A stretch of 64,000 nt of DNA from CAZICM01 sp964537685 (GCA_964537685.1 CAZICM010000034.1:38944-102943); one strand, 5' to 3'; positions 46,646-56,780 are shown, numbered from the stretch's first letter. Program-made: numbers and translations. The notes: generated by a model from the sequence alone, not told the origin.

Positions 46646-47213
46646 AAAACATCACCCACGTCGAAGGCAGAGCTCATTTGCCTATATTTCGGCCTAAACC
46701 CTTTAGCCTCACAGAGCGCGGCTATCGAAAACGGCGCGAAAACCGCACCCAAACCACACGCACCGTTTGCGGCGAGGACACATGCTCGGCACAGGGCGGA
46801 GCGGATTTCTTAACCACCGCACTCCGCAGCGAGATTTTCACCCGAACACACGAACATGAGCCCATATGCTGCAGAGGAACCCGCCCCCGATCGATGGCCC
46901 AGCAATTCAAACGGCGCGACAAGCGAACCCGGCGCGCGGCATTCAACAAAAACACCCGCTGATGGGGCGATCGATCGGCCCGCCTCAACAAAAGCCGCAT
47001 CGCCAACAAGCCGCGAATGCGCCGCCCCCGATACATGCGGCGCCTCACCATTCGCGCAGATCTTCTCGTATGCCGCGGCTTTGGCCGCGCCCCGATCAAA
47101 CGCTTTAGAAAACGCCGCCTCTTCATGCCCGGTATGAACAACGCCCGCGCTATAAAAGACCTTTCAAGAGACAAACTCCTTTGGACGTATGTTCCCAGAA
47201 AAATCTTCTAGCG
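46646..47213. other. Region without a confident gene
   Basis: About 570 bp between two minus-strand genes. Open frames exist on both strands (minus 46722-47174, Arg-rich; plus 46856-47137), but their composition looks like chance in GC-rich DNA. A minus-strand frame without a start (reading AFDRGAAKAAAYEKICANGE near 47100) looks more protein-like and may be a gene fragment. Confidence 0.4.
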
Positions 47214-48476
47214 TTACGAAAATTTTTGAACAGCTTTTACCAAAGCCGCCCTCTTTCGGATCGCCTCTTCATTATCGAGCGAATAGCTCCGAGCGTGACC
47301 TACCTGCTCTTTTAAAAACGTTCCCACATCGTCCGCCGCCGCTGAAATCGCCTCTTTTTGCTTGTTGCTTACGCTTTCAAGGCCAGACCAAATCACTTTC
47401 TCCTGATCCAAATCGTATTCCCAAAATCCAATCAATCGATTGCCATAAAAAACCAAACGTGTTGCAATATGTTTAACCGTGCCGAGCGTCGCCCCTTGAC
47501 CGCGTCCCCACACATGAACCTGTAGATCATGATGCTTTTCATCACTCAATACACGGGGACCACCGTGCAATACGATATAATTGTCCTCGAAGGAAAGAAA
47601 ATGAACGTTCCCAATGGGTTCGGCTTTCTGTTTTAACAGCTCCACATCCTTTGGAATGACAAAAGCCTCGTCCGCATACCCTTCGACCGAAATCGGAACA
47701 AGCCCGGCCTTGGCCACCGCAGCCTTGGCATCCCGCTTGGTGAACGAAGTCCATTCCGTAAAATCATCAAGGCTTGCAGGCCCCGCATGCTTAAAGAATT
47801 CTTGCGCAATCTGAACATATCTATCCGCGGCACCGCCCGGAATTTTATATTCATCAAATAGATTTTTAGCCGGAACGCTCCACACATAGCGTTCGTTGTC
47901 GAGCTTCCGATTTTCAAATGACCGCTCGATTTGACCTGAAAATTCTAAAGCGCGAAGCGCCGGCGGAAGGCTCGACGAAATGCCCACTGCCTTCCCTTTA
48001 TCGCCAAAAGAGCGGACAACCCCTTCTGGAAGTTTTTTTCTCAATGCATCAGTGGACAGCGGGCCATGCTGCTTTAATGCCGAAACAATCGCGGCCCCCG
48101 AATCTTCCAGCTCTTTTTTTGAAATCCCCAACTGTTTGTAATCGCGCTCATTGCGTTTTTGCGATTGTTCTTCGGCTATTTTTAATGCCAATGCCGCAAA
48201 TGGCCTGGGAACCAAATAAATACAGCCGCGCACAGCAGGAATCACCTGCAAACGCCGCTCCCCAATAGCATTCTCTAATTCATTGGCTCGCATACCAGGC
48301 GCCCGCGCCCGCACCGCTAAATACACATCGGCGCCGCCCAATGTTCTCACCCAACCAGATTGAGCCACAATATCTTCAAGTGCTCCACTCCCCGCCCCGC
48401 CCAAACCCTGCCGCCAATACCAATGCGCCCTCGCCCGCTCCAATGAAATGCTCAATGCTGCCGGGTTATTTTTCAT
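47214..48476 (-). CDS. Winged-helix, AlkZ-like (YcaQ-type) DNA-binding protein
   Basis: 420 residues from ATG 48476 with AAGGAG 9 nt upstream. The series ERARAHWYWRQGL, VRTLGGADVYLAVRARAPG, RGCIYLVPR, HGPLSTDALRKKLP and KHIATRLVFYGNRLIGFWEY follows the HTH_42/AlkZ-like family. Some members are DNA glycosylases for crosslinks or alkylated bases; the catalytic QxQ motif cannot be recognised here, so the activity is open. Cytoplasmic. Confidence 0.83.
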   Translation of the reverse strand: MKNNPAALSISLERARAHWYWRQGLGGAGSGALEDIVAQSGWVRTLGGADVYLAVRARAPGMRANELENAIGERRLQVIPAVRGCIYLVPRPFAALALKIAEEQSQKRNERDYKQLGISKKELEDSGAAIVSALKQHGPLSTDALRKKLPEGVVRSFGDKGKAVGISSSLPPALRALEFSGQIERSFENRKLDNERYVWSVPAKNLFDEYKIPGGAADRYVQIAQEFFKHAGPASLDDFTEWTSFTKRDAKAAVAKAGLVPISVEGYADEAFVIPKDVELLKQKAEPIGNVHFLSFEDNYIVLHGGPRVLSDEKHHDLQVHVWGRGQGATLGTVKHIATRLVFYGNRLIGFWEYDLDQEKVIWSGLESVSNKQKEAISAAADDVGTFLKEQVGHARSYSLDNEEAIRKRAALVKAVQKFS

Positions 48477-48479
48477 CGC

Positions 48480-48665
48480 TCAGCTCCTTATTCCACATGC
48501 CGCGAGATCGGCAATCTGCACGCCCGCCCCCAAAGCGTCAACACCTTTGATTGAGCAGGAATGCACATGCGTGGTGGCCGCCTTGACAGCCAGCTCATCG
48601 CCGCGATCCGAAAAAACCCAGGAATAGCCAGCCCGGCGCCTTTGTTTGGCGATGTATAAAAACAC
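48480..48665 (-). CDS. Possible small ORF ahead of the AlkZ-like gene
   Basis: 61 codons from a GTG at 48665, ending 3 bp before the AlkZ-like start. The ribosome site of the next gene lies in its last codons. Composition is plausible (GYSWVFSDRGDELAVKAAT) but there is no known family and the start is weak. Confidence 0.3.
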   Translation of the reverse strand: MFLYIAKQRRRAGYSWVFSDRGDELAVKAATTHVHSCSIKGVDALGAGVQIADLAACGIRS

Positions 48666-48677
48666 CGAGGATTTTCC

Positions 48678-49580
48678 GTGTTAGCCCAACATCAATCCAA
48701 AACCTGCACTCTATTTCATGGAATGGCCAATGCCTACGTTGATGGTGAACTCTTATGTCAAGAACAGGCCGAATTATTAGACCACCTTCAGCATTGCATC
48801 CACTGCCGTGAGTATGTCGCCTGGCTTCGGGCCATGCGAGAAAGCCTTAAAAAAACGGCCACCGCCCGTGCGCCCAAGGCTAGCACCGATTTACACCGGA
48901 AAGCGATGCTCGCCATTCAAAAGAATCGCCTCCCGCCCCGCCGGGAACCCAAACAATTCGATCAGATGATCGGAAAACCCGCGCTGGCCCTCGCCACCGC
49001 CGCCGGATTTTTAGCCGCAATGGCTGCAGATACGCCCAGATGGCGTCACCACGGCGCTGAAGTGGCCAAAGCCAATACACTTCCCACCACTTCATTTGAA
49101 AAAGCCATTGAAGATATCTCGTCCGCGATGAATTTGAAACCCAATCTGGATTCATTGCTCGACGATCTTGTCGAGCTTCACCGAAAACCTCCCCGCCCAG
49201 AAACAACCGATTTTAATGTGCTCGCCCGCTTTGATACCGAAGTAGGCATCCCCATCCGAAAACCCGCTCTCCCCTCGATGGACGCCCATTTTGAGGGAGG
49301 CCGGCTTTACGCTACCCAGCGCGCCCGCGCCGTTCAATTTCAATACCGCGTGGCCTCCAAGCACCGATTTTCATTGTATATGCTCGACCCACAAGTATTA
49401 CGGTCAGCCATATCGGCGGGGCTTTTGGCCGAATATCACAACGAAACGCCTGTGTATGTCGGCCACAGACATGGTTTTAGCGTCGCCGCCGCCGAAAGGA
49501 ATGGAGTCGGTATTGCCGTCGCCGGCGATTTAAACGAGGATGAAACCACGCGCGTTGTATTGACCGCCCTTCACCGCTAA
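48678..49580 (+). CDS. Anti-sigma factor with zinc finger (zf-HC2)
   Basis: 300 residues from a GTG. Residues about 15-55 hold the ZAS motif His-x3-Cys-x2-Cys (DHLQHCIHCREYV) preceded by FHGMANAYVDGELL. A hydrophobic segment near 97-115 (PALALATAAGFLAAMAA) would span the membrane; the outer part is about 185 residues, with AYVGHRHGFSVAAAER-like C-terminal sequence typical of anti-sigma factors. No sigma factor gene is adjacent. It should hold an ECF sigma factor inactive at the membrane. Confidence 0.85.
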   Translation: MLAQHQSKTCTLFHGMANAYVDGELLCQEQAELLDHLQHCIHCREYVAWLRAMRESLKKTATARAPKASTDLHRKAMLAIQKNRLPPRREPKQFDQMIGKPALALATAAGFLAAMAADTPRWRHHGAEVAKANTLPTTSFEKAIEDISSAMNLKPNLDSLLDDLVELHRKPPRPETTDFNVLARFDTEVGIPIRKPALPSMDAHFEGGRLYATQRARAVQFQYRVASKHRFSLYMLDPQVLRSAISAGLLAEYHNETPVYVGHRHGFSVAAAERNGVGIAVAGDLNEDETTRVVLTALHR

Positions 49581-49602
49581 AAACGCGCTCAAAATCAACC
49601 AT

Positions 49603-52029
49603 TCAATCGATATTTTTAGCAATTGCATCAGCCACTCTCACGGCCTCCTTCCTGGAACATCCAAACCATTTGGCCAAGGTTTTTTCGCTGGGCGGAGGCA
49701 GAGGCCGCACGGAATCGTCCCCCTGGTTTTGCGCGGCAAGGAATGCATGAGCTGCTTTTTCAACAATATCCGCCCGAACGCCCCGGCCCCCAAATATAGG
49801 ATATCCTATTGCGGTCAACATTTTAGGATTGTTCCCATAAAAAACAGGAATGGAAGGCAAGGGTTTGGTGATCCGCTGAATACGGGGTTCGCGATCGTCA
49901 TAAAAAAATATCGACCCTAAAATCATCCGCCGAAACAAAGCCTCAATCGAAAGCAGGGCCGGCACATACACAACCCGCTCGCCAATCACGATTCCACGTT
50001 CAAAAATCAATGCCCGCTCGGCCGCCGAAAGCTCCGCCGCCTGAGCCTTCACATCCGACAGCAGCGCCGTGCCAAGCCCTTGTTCCACCATATACAAAAG
50101 CCCTCGCCCCGCCGCGCTCAGCTCTTTCCCATTCAATGCCCGGACAGGCGCCAGCAGTTCTTCCACCCAATCGCGCGCAAAGGCCGAAAACCTGCGCAAT
50201 AAACGGGTACGCCCGCCCGCGCCCGTCCCCAATTGCGCAACCCCTAAAAGCCTCGCCTCCGGAAGCAATAGACCCGGCCCCCGCGATAGCTTTCCGACAA
50301 CTTGATCGTTATCAAAAACAATACGAGCATTTTCATTCACCGAAAAACGCTCCGTGCCCGCCTCCACCAATTGAGATATCCACGCTTCGTCCGCGCTCGG
50401 CTGAACGGGCGATTTTTCGGCCGCCAGCGACTCCCGAAGCTCGAGCAGCTTCGCAAATGGATGCGCGTCTTTCGGCCCGCTCTTGGATTCGGCTCCCCTT
50501 CCCTTTTTCGCGCCGGCCCCCGAAGCGGCGGACTCCTTACCGACATCGCCCGCTCCCCGCCCTTTCTGATCGGTCAAAGGCTTTGATCGAGGCTTAAAAT
50601 AAGGGCTCTTCCTCGCCGCTCCCCTTTCCACAAAACGCAGCACCAATTGATCGTGCAGCGCATCGCTCAACCGGTCTTCAATCTGCCGCGTCCGTTCTTG
50701 CCAGCCCTCGGCATCCTTCACCCATTGCGTATGATTGGAAATAAATGTGAACGTGCGGATGGATGCAATACGATCAATTAGTGTATCAATATCACCTTGC
50801 ACATCATCAATTTCATGAATTTTTAATTCCATCCAATCATTATCTAAAAAACCCTTGGAGCCGGCCAGATCTTTATAAATTTCCGAAAGCAGCGCGGCGT
50901 GCGTGTCCAGAAATAGCTTGCGGAAATCGGGAATACGGCAGACTTCCCATAACAATTCAACGGCTTCTTTTCCCCTCGCCCTCGATCGAATCCACTCATC
51001 CGCCGTAAGCTTTAACAGCGCCTCCATATCCTCCGCCTCGTCCACAGGGCGAAGCCTCCGCGACGAGGGCTTCGCCCGGAGCGAAGCCATTAACGATTCG
51101 ATCGAATTGAATTCCAAATCGCTATTTCTCCACAAAACCCGCTCCACCAAAGGAAATCGATTGTTTTCAATCGCCTCCGAAAGCACGGGCGCGAGCATGA
51201 GCGGCGCAAGGGTTCCAAAGGTTCCGTCGCTTAAATAACGCCCCGCCCTTCCCGCAATTTGAGCGAGCTCCGCCGCATCCAAATCGCGCACATTGCGGCC
51301 ATCGAATTTGCGCAGCCCCGCGAATGCCACATGATCGACATCCAAATTGAGCCCCATTCCGATCGCATCGGTCGCGACCAAATAATCGACTTCCCCCGAT
51401 TGAAATAAAGCGACCTGCGCATTGCGCGTGCGCGGCGAAAGCGCGCCCAGCACCACCGCCGCCCCGCCCCTCAAAGCCCTCAAGCGCTCGGCGACCTCAT
51501 AAACCTGAGCGGCTCCAAAACCGACCACAGCGCTCCTGGGAGGCAGCTTCGACAGCTTGCAGGTCCCCGCGCCCGAAAGCCTTGAAAGCCTTGGATGCTG
51601 CTGAATCTTCGCGGCCGGAACCAGCTCGGCCACAAGCGCGCGAATCGTTTCCGCGCCCAAAAACCACGTTTCCTTTTTGCCCCGCGCATGAAGCAGCCGA
51701 TCGGTAAACACATGACCGCGCTGATCGTGCGCGGCGAGCTGAATTTCATCGACCGCAAGAAAATCGACATCCCGCCCAACCGGCATCGCTTCGACCGTGC
51801 ACACCCAATAGCGCGGCCGCTTTGGAACCCGTTTTTCCTCGCCCGTCACCAGCGCCACGGCCGACTCGCCCAGACGCACCGTCAACCGATCGTATACCTC
51901 GCGCGCAAGCAGCCGCAGCGGAAGCCCGAGCATGCCCGTATCGTGCTCGAGCATCCGCTGCACCGCGCGATGCGTTTTACCTGTATTGGTAGGCCCTAAT
52001 AAGGCCGTGACGGGAGAGGATTCAGGCAT
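49603..52029 (-). CDS. SUV3-like ATP-dependent RNA helicase
   Basis: 808 residues. Walker A GPTNTGKT at residues 12-19, SUV3-specific DEIQ box (LAVDEIQLAAHD, near 114), helicase C motifs (ATDAIGMGLNLDVDHVAF and AELAQIAGRAGRYLSDGTFG), then a SUV3 C-terminal region and a Lys/Gly-rich low-complexity stretch near 480-510. Such helicases unwind RNA for degradation and are best known from mitochondria and alphaproteobacteria. Monocistronic, cytoplasmic. Confidence 0.92.
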   Translation of the reverse strand: MPESSPVTALLGPTNTGKTHRAVQRMLEHDTGMLGLPLRLLAREVYDRLTVRLGESAVALVTGEEKRVPKRPRYWVCTVEAMPVGRDVDFLAVDEIQLAAHDQRGHVFTDRLLHARGKKETWFLGAETIRALVAELVPAAKIQQHPRLSRLSGAGTCKLSKLPPRSAVVGFGAAQVYEVAERLRALRGGAAVVLGALSPRTRNAQVALFQSGEVDYLVATDAIGMGLNLDVDHVAFAGLRKFDGRNVRDLDAAELAQIAGRAGRYLSDGTFGTLAPLMLAPVLSEAIENNRFPLVERVLWRNSDLEFNSIESLMASLRAKPSSRRLRPVDEAEDMEALLKLTADEWIRSRARGKEAVELLWEVCRIPDFRKLFLDTHAALLSEIYKDLAGSKGFLDNDWMELKIHEIDDVQGDIDTLIDRIASIRTFTFISNHTQWVKDAEGWQERTRQIEDRLSDALHDQLVLRFVERGAARKSPYFKPRSKPLTDQKGRGAGDVGKESAASGAGAKKGRGAESKSGPKDAHPFAKLLELRESLAAEKSPVQPSADEAWISQLVEAGTERFSVNENARIVFDNDQVVGKLSRGPGLLLPEARLLGVAQLGTGAGGRTRLLRRFSAFARDWVEELLAPVRALNGKELSAAGRGLLYMVEQGLGTALLSDVKAQAAELSAAERALIFERGIVIGERVVYVPALLSIEALFRRMILGSIFFYDDREPRIQRITKPLPSIPVFYGNNPKMLTAIGYPIFGGRGVRADIVEKAAHAFLAAQNQGDDSVRPLPPPSEKTLAKWFGCSRKEAVRVADAIAKNID

Positions 52030-52071
52030 ACGCGCTGTGCTTTTGATCGAAGCATGGCGCGTCCAGACAGA

Positions 52072-53874
52072 CTACGGCGCGCCTTGATCCTGCGCTTGAA
52101 GCTCGCTCACGCGATCGATAACGCTCTTTTGAGGCGAATCGGTGTAAGAGTCAACAATCTTATTGAATGCCTTTTCCCAATTCTTTTCAATTTGAGCCTC
52201 AATCGGCCCGCATGTGCGCTCACGCTCCTTGGTCTCGGCTTCATCCAAGGCATCCAATCGAATTTTCGCCGCCCTGAGCGCGCCGATGGTCAAAGCATTG
52301 TCTTTTGCTTTATTCGCCGCGTCCCATTGAGGATCGTATTTCGCCGTAATCTGCGAATGGCACTTGGCCAGCCGCGCCGAATCCGCGCCCTCGGCATTCT
52401 CCTTTGGACAGCCGGGGAATTTAAATTGCGCGCTAAATTTAATATTTTTCGGCGGAGCCGTCATCAATTCCGGCTTGCGCGCCCGCACTTCCTGCATCGA
52501 TGCATTGCGCATCGTCACCCAAAGCTGCCCCGCGCGATCGGGCGAAGTCAGCAAATAGGCTTCATTGCCGCTATACACGATCGAACCAGGAATCGGATCT
52601 GACCACAATTGCTGCCAAGCATCGGTATCGCAGGAATCCGAAACGGGCACATACATATAGGTCGCCACATACATCGGGAATTTGGCCTTGGGCGTGCCCA
52701 CCACCGCATAGCGCAGGCCATTCTTCGTTCCAGCAAACACCAAATCGGCATTCACCGTCACGGCCGTGTCTTTCGTCGCGCAGGAGCCCACAATCTTCTG
52801 CGTATTGCCGCCGTAGGAATACATCCAATAACGCTGAAGCGGCGTATTGCCGCCCTTACCCGACCATTTGATATCTTTTATTTCTTCCTTGCCCGTCACC
52901 GTGCGATAGCGCATTACAATCGTATAGCAATGCCCAGCTTTCGCATTGAATGAAATCGCCAGCTTCTTGCCATCGTTCGCGCCGCCCGCCACCAATTCAC
53001 CGCCCAGCGTGCTCGCAATCGAGGCCGGACCTTCCGATTCAGGCAGCCACCAGGCATTTTCAAGCGTGTAACCCGTGCGGATATGCGCGTAATAGCGGCC
53101 CGTATCCGCGCTCGTCTGCGCCACCGAATCTTCCAGCGTCTTGAATTCTTTTAGCTTATCGCCGGGAACGGCCGTCTCACCCTTTTGAATAATATCATCG
53201 ATTTCACCGCGCAATCGATTGATTTTATTTAATTGATCGGCGATTTTCTCCTTGGCCTCCTCGCGCGCCTTCTTCTCTTTTTCTTTAGCGAGCTCGGCCT
53301 CGACCTCCTTGGCCTTTTCCGCGCGGGCTTGCTTTGTCGACGTTGCGTAGGCCGCGAGCGACTTCGATGTGCCGAGCTGATCGATCATTTCCGCAACAGC
53401 GCCCTCATCCGGCGCGCCATCGTCGCTCGTATACGAACCCGCCGCCTTGGCGACCTCTTTTGAATCACGATCGGACAGCGAAAGGGTCAGGCTGACTTTA
53501 TAGGTGTCCAGCGTTTTGCCGCCGACTTGAATCTGAATGATTGAAGGCTGCTTTTCCTTCGACACATTGATGCGCGCAAACAAATCGGCCTCGCGCGAAT
53601 CCTCGACGACCTTGTAACCCGCTTTGGAAAGCCCTTGGGTAACAGCGTTTACGGCATTGTCTTCATGAGGATCGCCGCTCGAATATCCCTTGCTGATGGA
53701 GATAGCGAGCGTCGCGATGTCGCCCGAAATAGCCGTGGGCGCCTTTGCTCCGCCCTGTGCGGTGCCGCCTCCTCCGCCGCATCCCAAAGGTGCCGTCCCA
53801 AACACAGCGCATCCCAACAGCAGGGCCATCCAGAGCGAGCGCTGATTTCCCAATCCAATTGAATATCTGCTCAC
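52072..53874 (-). CDS. Large lipoprotein with coiled coil
   Basis: 600 residues. Signal peptide with lipobox TAPLGCGGGG (Cys near 32; a start at ATG 53829 is also possible). Residues about 50-180 resemble the small alpha/beta domain of LPP20/DUF4410-type lipoproteins (VTQGLSKAGYKVVEDSREAD). A coiled coil follows (about 185-235), then a beta-rich region of about 270-480 with several Cys. Anchored in a membrane, facing the periplasm. Function unknown. Confidence 0.75.
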   Translation of the reverse strand: MSRYSIGLGNQRSLWMALLLGCAVFGTAPLGCGGGGGTAQGGAKAPTAISGDIATLAISISKGYSSGDPHEDNAVNAVTQGLSKAGYKVVEDSREADLFARINVSKEKQPSIIQIQVGGKTLDTYKVSLTLSLSDRDSKEVAKAAGSYTSDDGAPDEGAVAEMIDQLGTSKSLAAYATSTKQARAEKAKEVEAELAKEKEKKAREEAKEKIADQLNKINRLRGEIDDIIQKGETAVPGDKLKEFKTLEDSVAQTSADTGRYYAHIRTGYTLENAWWLPESEGPASIASTLGGELVAGGANDGKKLAISFNAKAGHCYTIVMRYRTVTGKEEIKDIKWSGKGGNTPLQRYWMYSYGGNTQKIVGSCATKDTAVTVNADLVFAGTKNGLRYAVVGTPKAKFPMYVATYMYVPVSDSCDTDAWQQLWSDPIPGSIVYSGNEAYLLTSPDRAGQLWVTMRNASMQEVRARKPELMTAPPKNIKFSAQFKFPGCPKENAEGADSARLAKCHSQITAKYDPQWDAANKAKDNALTIGALRAAKIRLDALDEAETKERERTCGPIEAQIEKNWEKAFNKIVDSYTDSPQKSVIDRVSELQAQDQGAP

Positions 53875-54026
53875 GCGAAATCTCCATCCTGCGTTAAGCT
53901 TCCCGCCCTATTTTCCCCGCGGGCCTCAACGTTTTTCATTACGAATTACAGCAACATGCCACCCCAACGGCGACCCATCATGAAGACATTGAGTTGATAA
54001 ATCAAGCCCCGCCCTATTGATTTCAA

Positions 54027-54503
54027 TCACGGACCTTCCTCGGCGCCCGAATACCCCAGAATTGAAAGGGCATCTTCAACATGCTGATCCAAAAAGCCCG
54101 AATTAAAATCGGTCTGCACCAGACAATGCGCACAGCCCTCGAGATAAAGATCGTCCAGCACAACAAAGCTTTCCACATGTTCTCGTGCGCTTTTAAGCCA
54201 TGCGTGGATCTCACTGCTCCTCGTCTCCGTAAAATCGCCGGCTAGAACAGAGAAGGGAATGTAGGGCGTCTTATCGATGATTTCGCCTTGAAAACCGTAT
54301 TTTGAAAGGATCGTCCGAAGCTCGCCCAAAGAGAATTTCAATCGCCATGTCGACGAAACAACGACCTTGGCGCCCGAGCGCAATACCAGCGTATTGAGCC
54401 GCCCAATCGCCGCGGGATCGAGATCGTGCATGCCCGCTTTACCCGTGCTGAGAAAGGCGAAGTTATTTAATACGCCGTCAAAATCTAAAAAAATAACTTT
54501 CAC
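54027..54503 (-). CDS. HAD-superfamily phosphatase-like protein
   Basis: 158 residues from a GTG at 54503 that places the nucleophile motif at the N-terminus (KVIFLDFDGVLNN); the longer frame to 54608 overlaps the divergent gene. HAD motif I DFDGVLN, motif II SSTWR near 65, and the Asp pair in FVVLDDLYLEG. This is the small HAD group with SSTWR seen in RNA-repair-associated and phage phosphatases. Substrate unknown; cytoplasmic. Confidence 0.82.
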   Translation of the reverse strand: MKVIFLDFDGVLNNFAFLSTGKAGMHDLDPAAIGRLNTLVLRSGAKVVVSSTWRLKFSLGELRTILSKYGFQGEIIDKTPYIPFSVLAGDFTETRSSEIHAWLKSAREHVESFVVLDDLYLEGCAHCLVQTDFNSGFLDQHVEDALSILGYSGAEEGP

Positions 54504-54587
54504 GCCGGCCCCCGCCGCCAAGCGCTTTTTTAGGGCCGCGGCACAACGTGCTGCCCTACCCGGCGGCCCTTCGAGTATAGAGATTTC

Positions 54588-55952
54588 ATGCACGGCACGA
54601 AAGAACAACCTATGGATGCGGTCATCGTCGGCGCGGGGATTTCAGGGTTGTGCGCGGCCCGTGCGCTCGCCAAAAAAGGCGCGCGGGTCCTTGTCGTCGA
54701 GGCCCGCGGCCGCGTGGGCGGGCGAACGTGGAGCGAGCCTATTGGCAAGGGTATTTTCGATTTAGGCGGACAATGGCTGGGCGCAGGCCAAAGCCGCCTC
54801 GCCGCCCTCGCCCGCGAATTCAATATCGAAACCTATGCGCAATACAGCGAAGGAAAGAAAATTCTCGAGCTGTCCGGCGTGCGCTCGACCTACACGGGCA
54901 CCATTCCAAAGATGGCGCCGTGGAAATTGGCCGAGCTTCATTTAACGCTGTCGCGCGCGGAGAAATTGGCCAAAACCATCCGGCTCGACAATCCGATGGC
55001 TTCGAAAAACGCCGCCGAATACGACGCCCGCACTGTCGAAGATTGGATGCGCTCGAATGTCTTGTCAGATGCGGTGCGAGACGTTTTCCGGGCGGCCGTG
55101 GGCACGATTTTCGGCGCGGAGCCCTGCGATTTATCGCTCTTATATTTTTTATATTATGTGCGCTCGGGCGGCAATCTGATGAATTTGGTTGAAATTAAAA
55201 ACGGCGCTCAAGAAGAACGCTTCGTTGGAGGAGCGCAAAGAATTTCGATCGAATTGGCAAAACGGCTCGATCCACCCGTGGTGTTCGACGCTCCTGCCCG
55301 CTCGATCGAGCAAAATGCCGAAGGCGCCGTCGTGCGCACCGATCGAGGCGATTTTTATGCAAAACGGGTGATCGTCGCCATTCCGCCCACCCTCGCCGGA
55401 CGCATTCACTACGAGCCCGGATTGCCCGTGCTGCGCGATCAATTAACAGCGCGTTTTCCAATGGGCGCCCTGCTCAAGGTATTTACACTCTATGAAACGG
55501 CGTTCTGGCGCGATGAAGGTTTATCTGGCGAAGCCGTCTGCGGATCGGATCCCATTGCAACGGTATTCGATGCAACACCTTATGATGGTGCTCAGCCCGC
55601 ATTGCTTTCTTTTATTGCCGGACAGAGCGCGCGCGAATGGTCATATCGCTCGGAAGCCGAACGAAAGCGATCTGTAATCAGCACATTAACGCGCTTATTC
55701 GGTCCGAAGGCGGCCAATCCGATCGAATATAAAGAACAGGATTGGGCGGCGGAAATATGGTCGAGAGGCTGTCCCACATCGACCATGGCGCCTGGAGCGC
55801 TCAGCGCATGCGCGCCTGCATTAAGACAAGCCTGCGGCCGAATTCATTGGGCAGGCACGGAAACCGCTTCGGTGTGGACGGGCTATATGGAAGGCGCCAT
55901 TGAAGCGGGCGAGCGCGCCGCCTCTGAAGTGCTGAGCCAATTAAACGGGTAA
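54588..55952 (+). CDS. Flavin-containing monoamine oxidase
   Basis: 454 residues; ATG 54588 or 54612 may be the start. FAD-binding motif MDAVIVGAGISGLCAARAL with LVVEARGRVGGRTWS, FDLGGQWLGAGQ, and the C-terminal FAD motif GRIHWAGTETASVWTGYMEG. It oxidises amines to aldehydes, releasing ammonia and peroxide. No signal peptide, so cytoplasmic. Divergent from the HAD gene. The Lys that contacts flavin N5 cannot be placed with confidence. Confidence 0.92.
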   Translation: MHGTKEQPMDAVIVGAGISGLCAARALAKKGARVLVVEARGRVGGRTWSEPIGKGIFDLGGQWLGAGQSRLAALAREFNIETYAQYSEGKKILELSGVRSTYTGTIPKMAPWKLAELHLTLSRAEKLAKTIRLDNPMASKNAAEYDARTVEDWMRSNVLSDAVRDVFRAAVGTIFGAEPCDLSLLYFLYYVRSGGNLMNLVEIKNGAQEERFVGGAQRISIELAKRLDPPVVFDAPARSIEQNAEGAVVRTDRGDFYAKRVIVAIPPTLAGRIHYEPGLPVLRDQLTARFPMGALLKVFTLYETAFWRDEGLSGEAVCGSDPIATVFDATPYDGAQPALLSFIAGQSAREWSYRSEAERKRSVISTLTRLFGPKAANPIEYKEQDWAAEIWSRGCPTSTMAPGALSACAPALRQACGRIHWAGTETASVWTGYMEGAIEAGERAASEVLSQLNG

Positions 55953-55991
55953 ACGCACGAGATGCGCGAAGGTGCACAAAGTGCGCTTGGA

Positions 55992-56780
55992 TTAAAGCTC
56001 AAACACATAAGCGCCATAACCCACGACTTCGTCTTTTGAACCCGCGGTATCGCCTGAATTGCGCAAATCCACCGTCTTTGCATGGAGATGATGCTTTTTG
56101 GCCGATACCAGCAATCCATTCACGGGACGCTGCCCGCACGCCTGGTCATGCCCAATATCCTCGGGCCGGAGAGCCTCGATCGCCTTCGATGTCGCGGCAT
56201 CCATCGTCCTTGCGCTTTCGTAGTCGTAGAAATGGCTTAAATCCGAACTGATAACGATCAGCGTTTCATCGCCGCCCCACAGCGCTTCCAGCACACCGGA
56301 CACGGTTTCCGGCGATGCCTCGCCCACCGAAATGGGAACCAGCTTAAAATCGCTCAGCACCTCTTGAAGAAAAGGCAAATGCACTTCCAGGCTATGCTCT
56401 CTCAGATGCGCCTGATCGAACACAAACACCTGGGGAAGATGCGCCAGCAAGAGATAGGCATCTTTATCGATTGGAATCGTTCCAAGCGGCGTCAAAAAGG
56501 CATCCGCCGAACTCAAGGCCAGTCCTTCAAAACCCACCCGGTGCGAAGGCCCGAGCAAAACAACGCGCTTAATCCGATCGCGCGCGGCCATTAGCCTTTT
56601 ATAAGCCGTTGCCGCAATGGGGCCCGAATAAATATAGCCCGCATGAGGCGCAATCAGCGCCTTGGGAACACCACCCGTGAGTTCTGCCTCATTCAAAAAC
56701 TGCCAAATCATTTTCCGCAGAATTTCAGGGCGATCCGGATAAAAACTACCGGCCACCGCCGGCCTTCGAAGGGTGTTCAT
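55992..56780 (-). CDS. amrB: AmmeMemoRadiSam system protein B (MEMO1 family)
   Basis: 262 residues from ATG 56780, GGGAG upstream. MEMO1 signatures: RRPAVAGSFYPDRPEILRKM, LIAPHAGYIYSGPIAATAY, LLGPSHRVGFEGLALSSA, REHSLEVHLPFLQ and VISSDLSHFYDY with metal-binding His residues. Diverges from amrS by about 100 bp, the usual partner. Biochemical role of the bacterial pair is still poorly known; MEMO1 proteins bind metal and are similar to extradiol dioxygenases. Confidence 0.92.
   Translation of the reverse strand: MNTLRRPAVAGSFYPDRPEILRKMIWQFLNEAELTGGVPKALIAPHAGYIYSGPIAATAYKRLMAARDRIKRVVLLGPSHRVGFEGLALSSADAFLTPLGTIPIDKDAYLLLAHLPQVFVFDQAHLREHSLEVHLPFLQEVLSDFKLVPISVGEASPETVSGVLEALWGGDETLIVISSDLSHFYDYESARTMDAATSKAIEALRPEDIGHDQACGQRPVNGLLVSAKKHHLHAKTVDLRNSGDTAGSKDEVVGYGAYVFEL

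Noticed and set aside
46722..47174. 150-residue Arg-rich minus-strand frame
   Set aside because: Nearly a quarter Arg, no start signal, no domain. Kept only as a note on the region.
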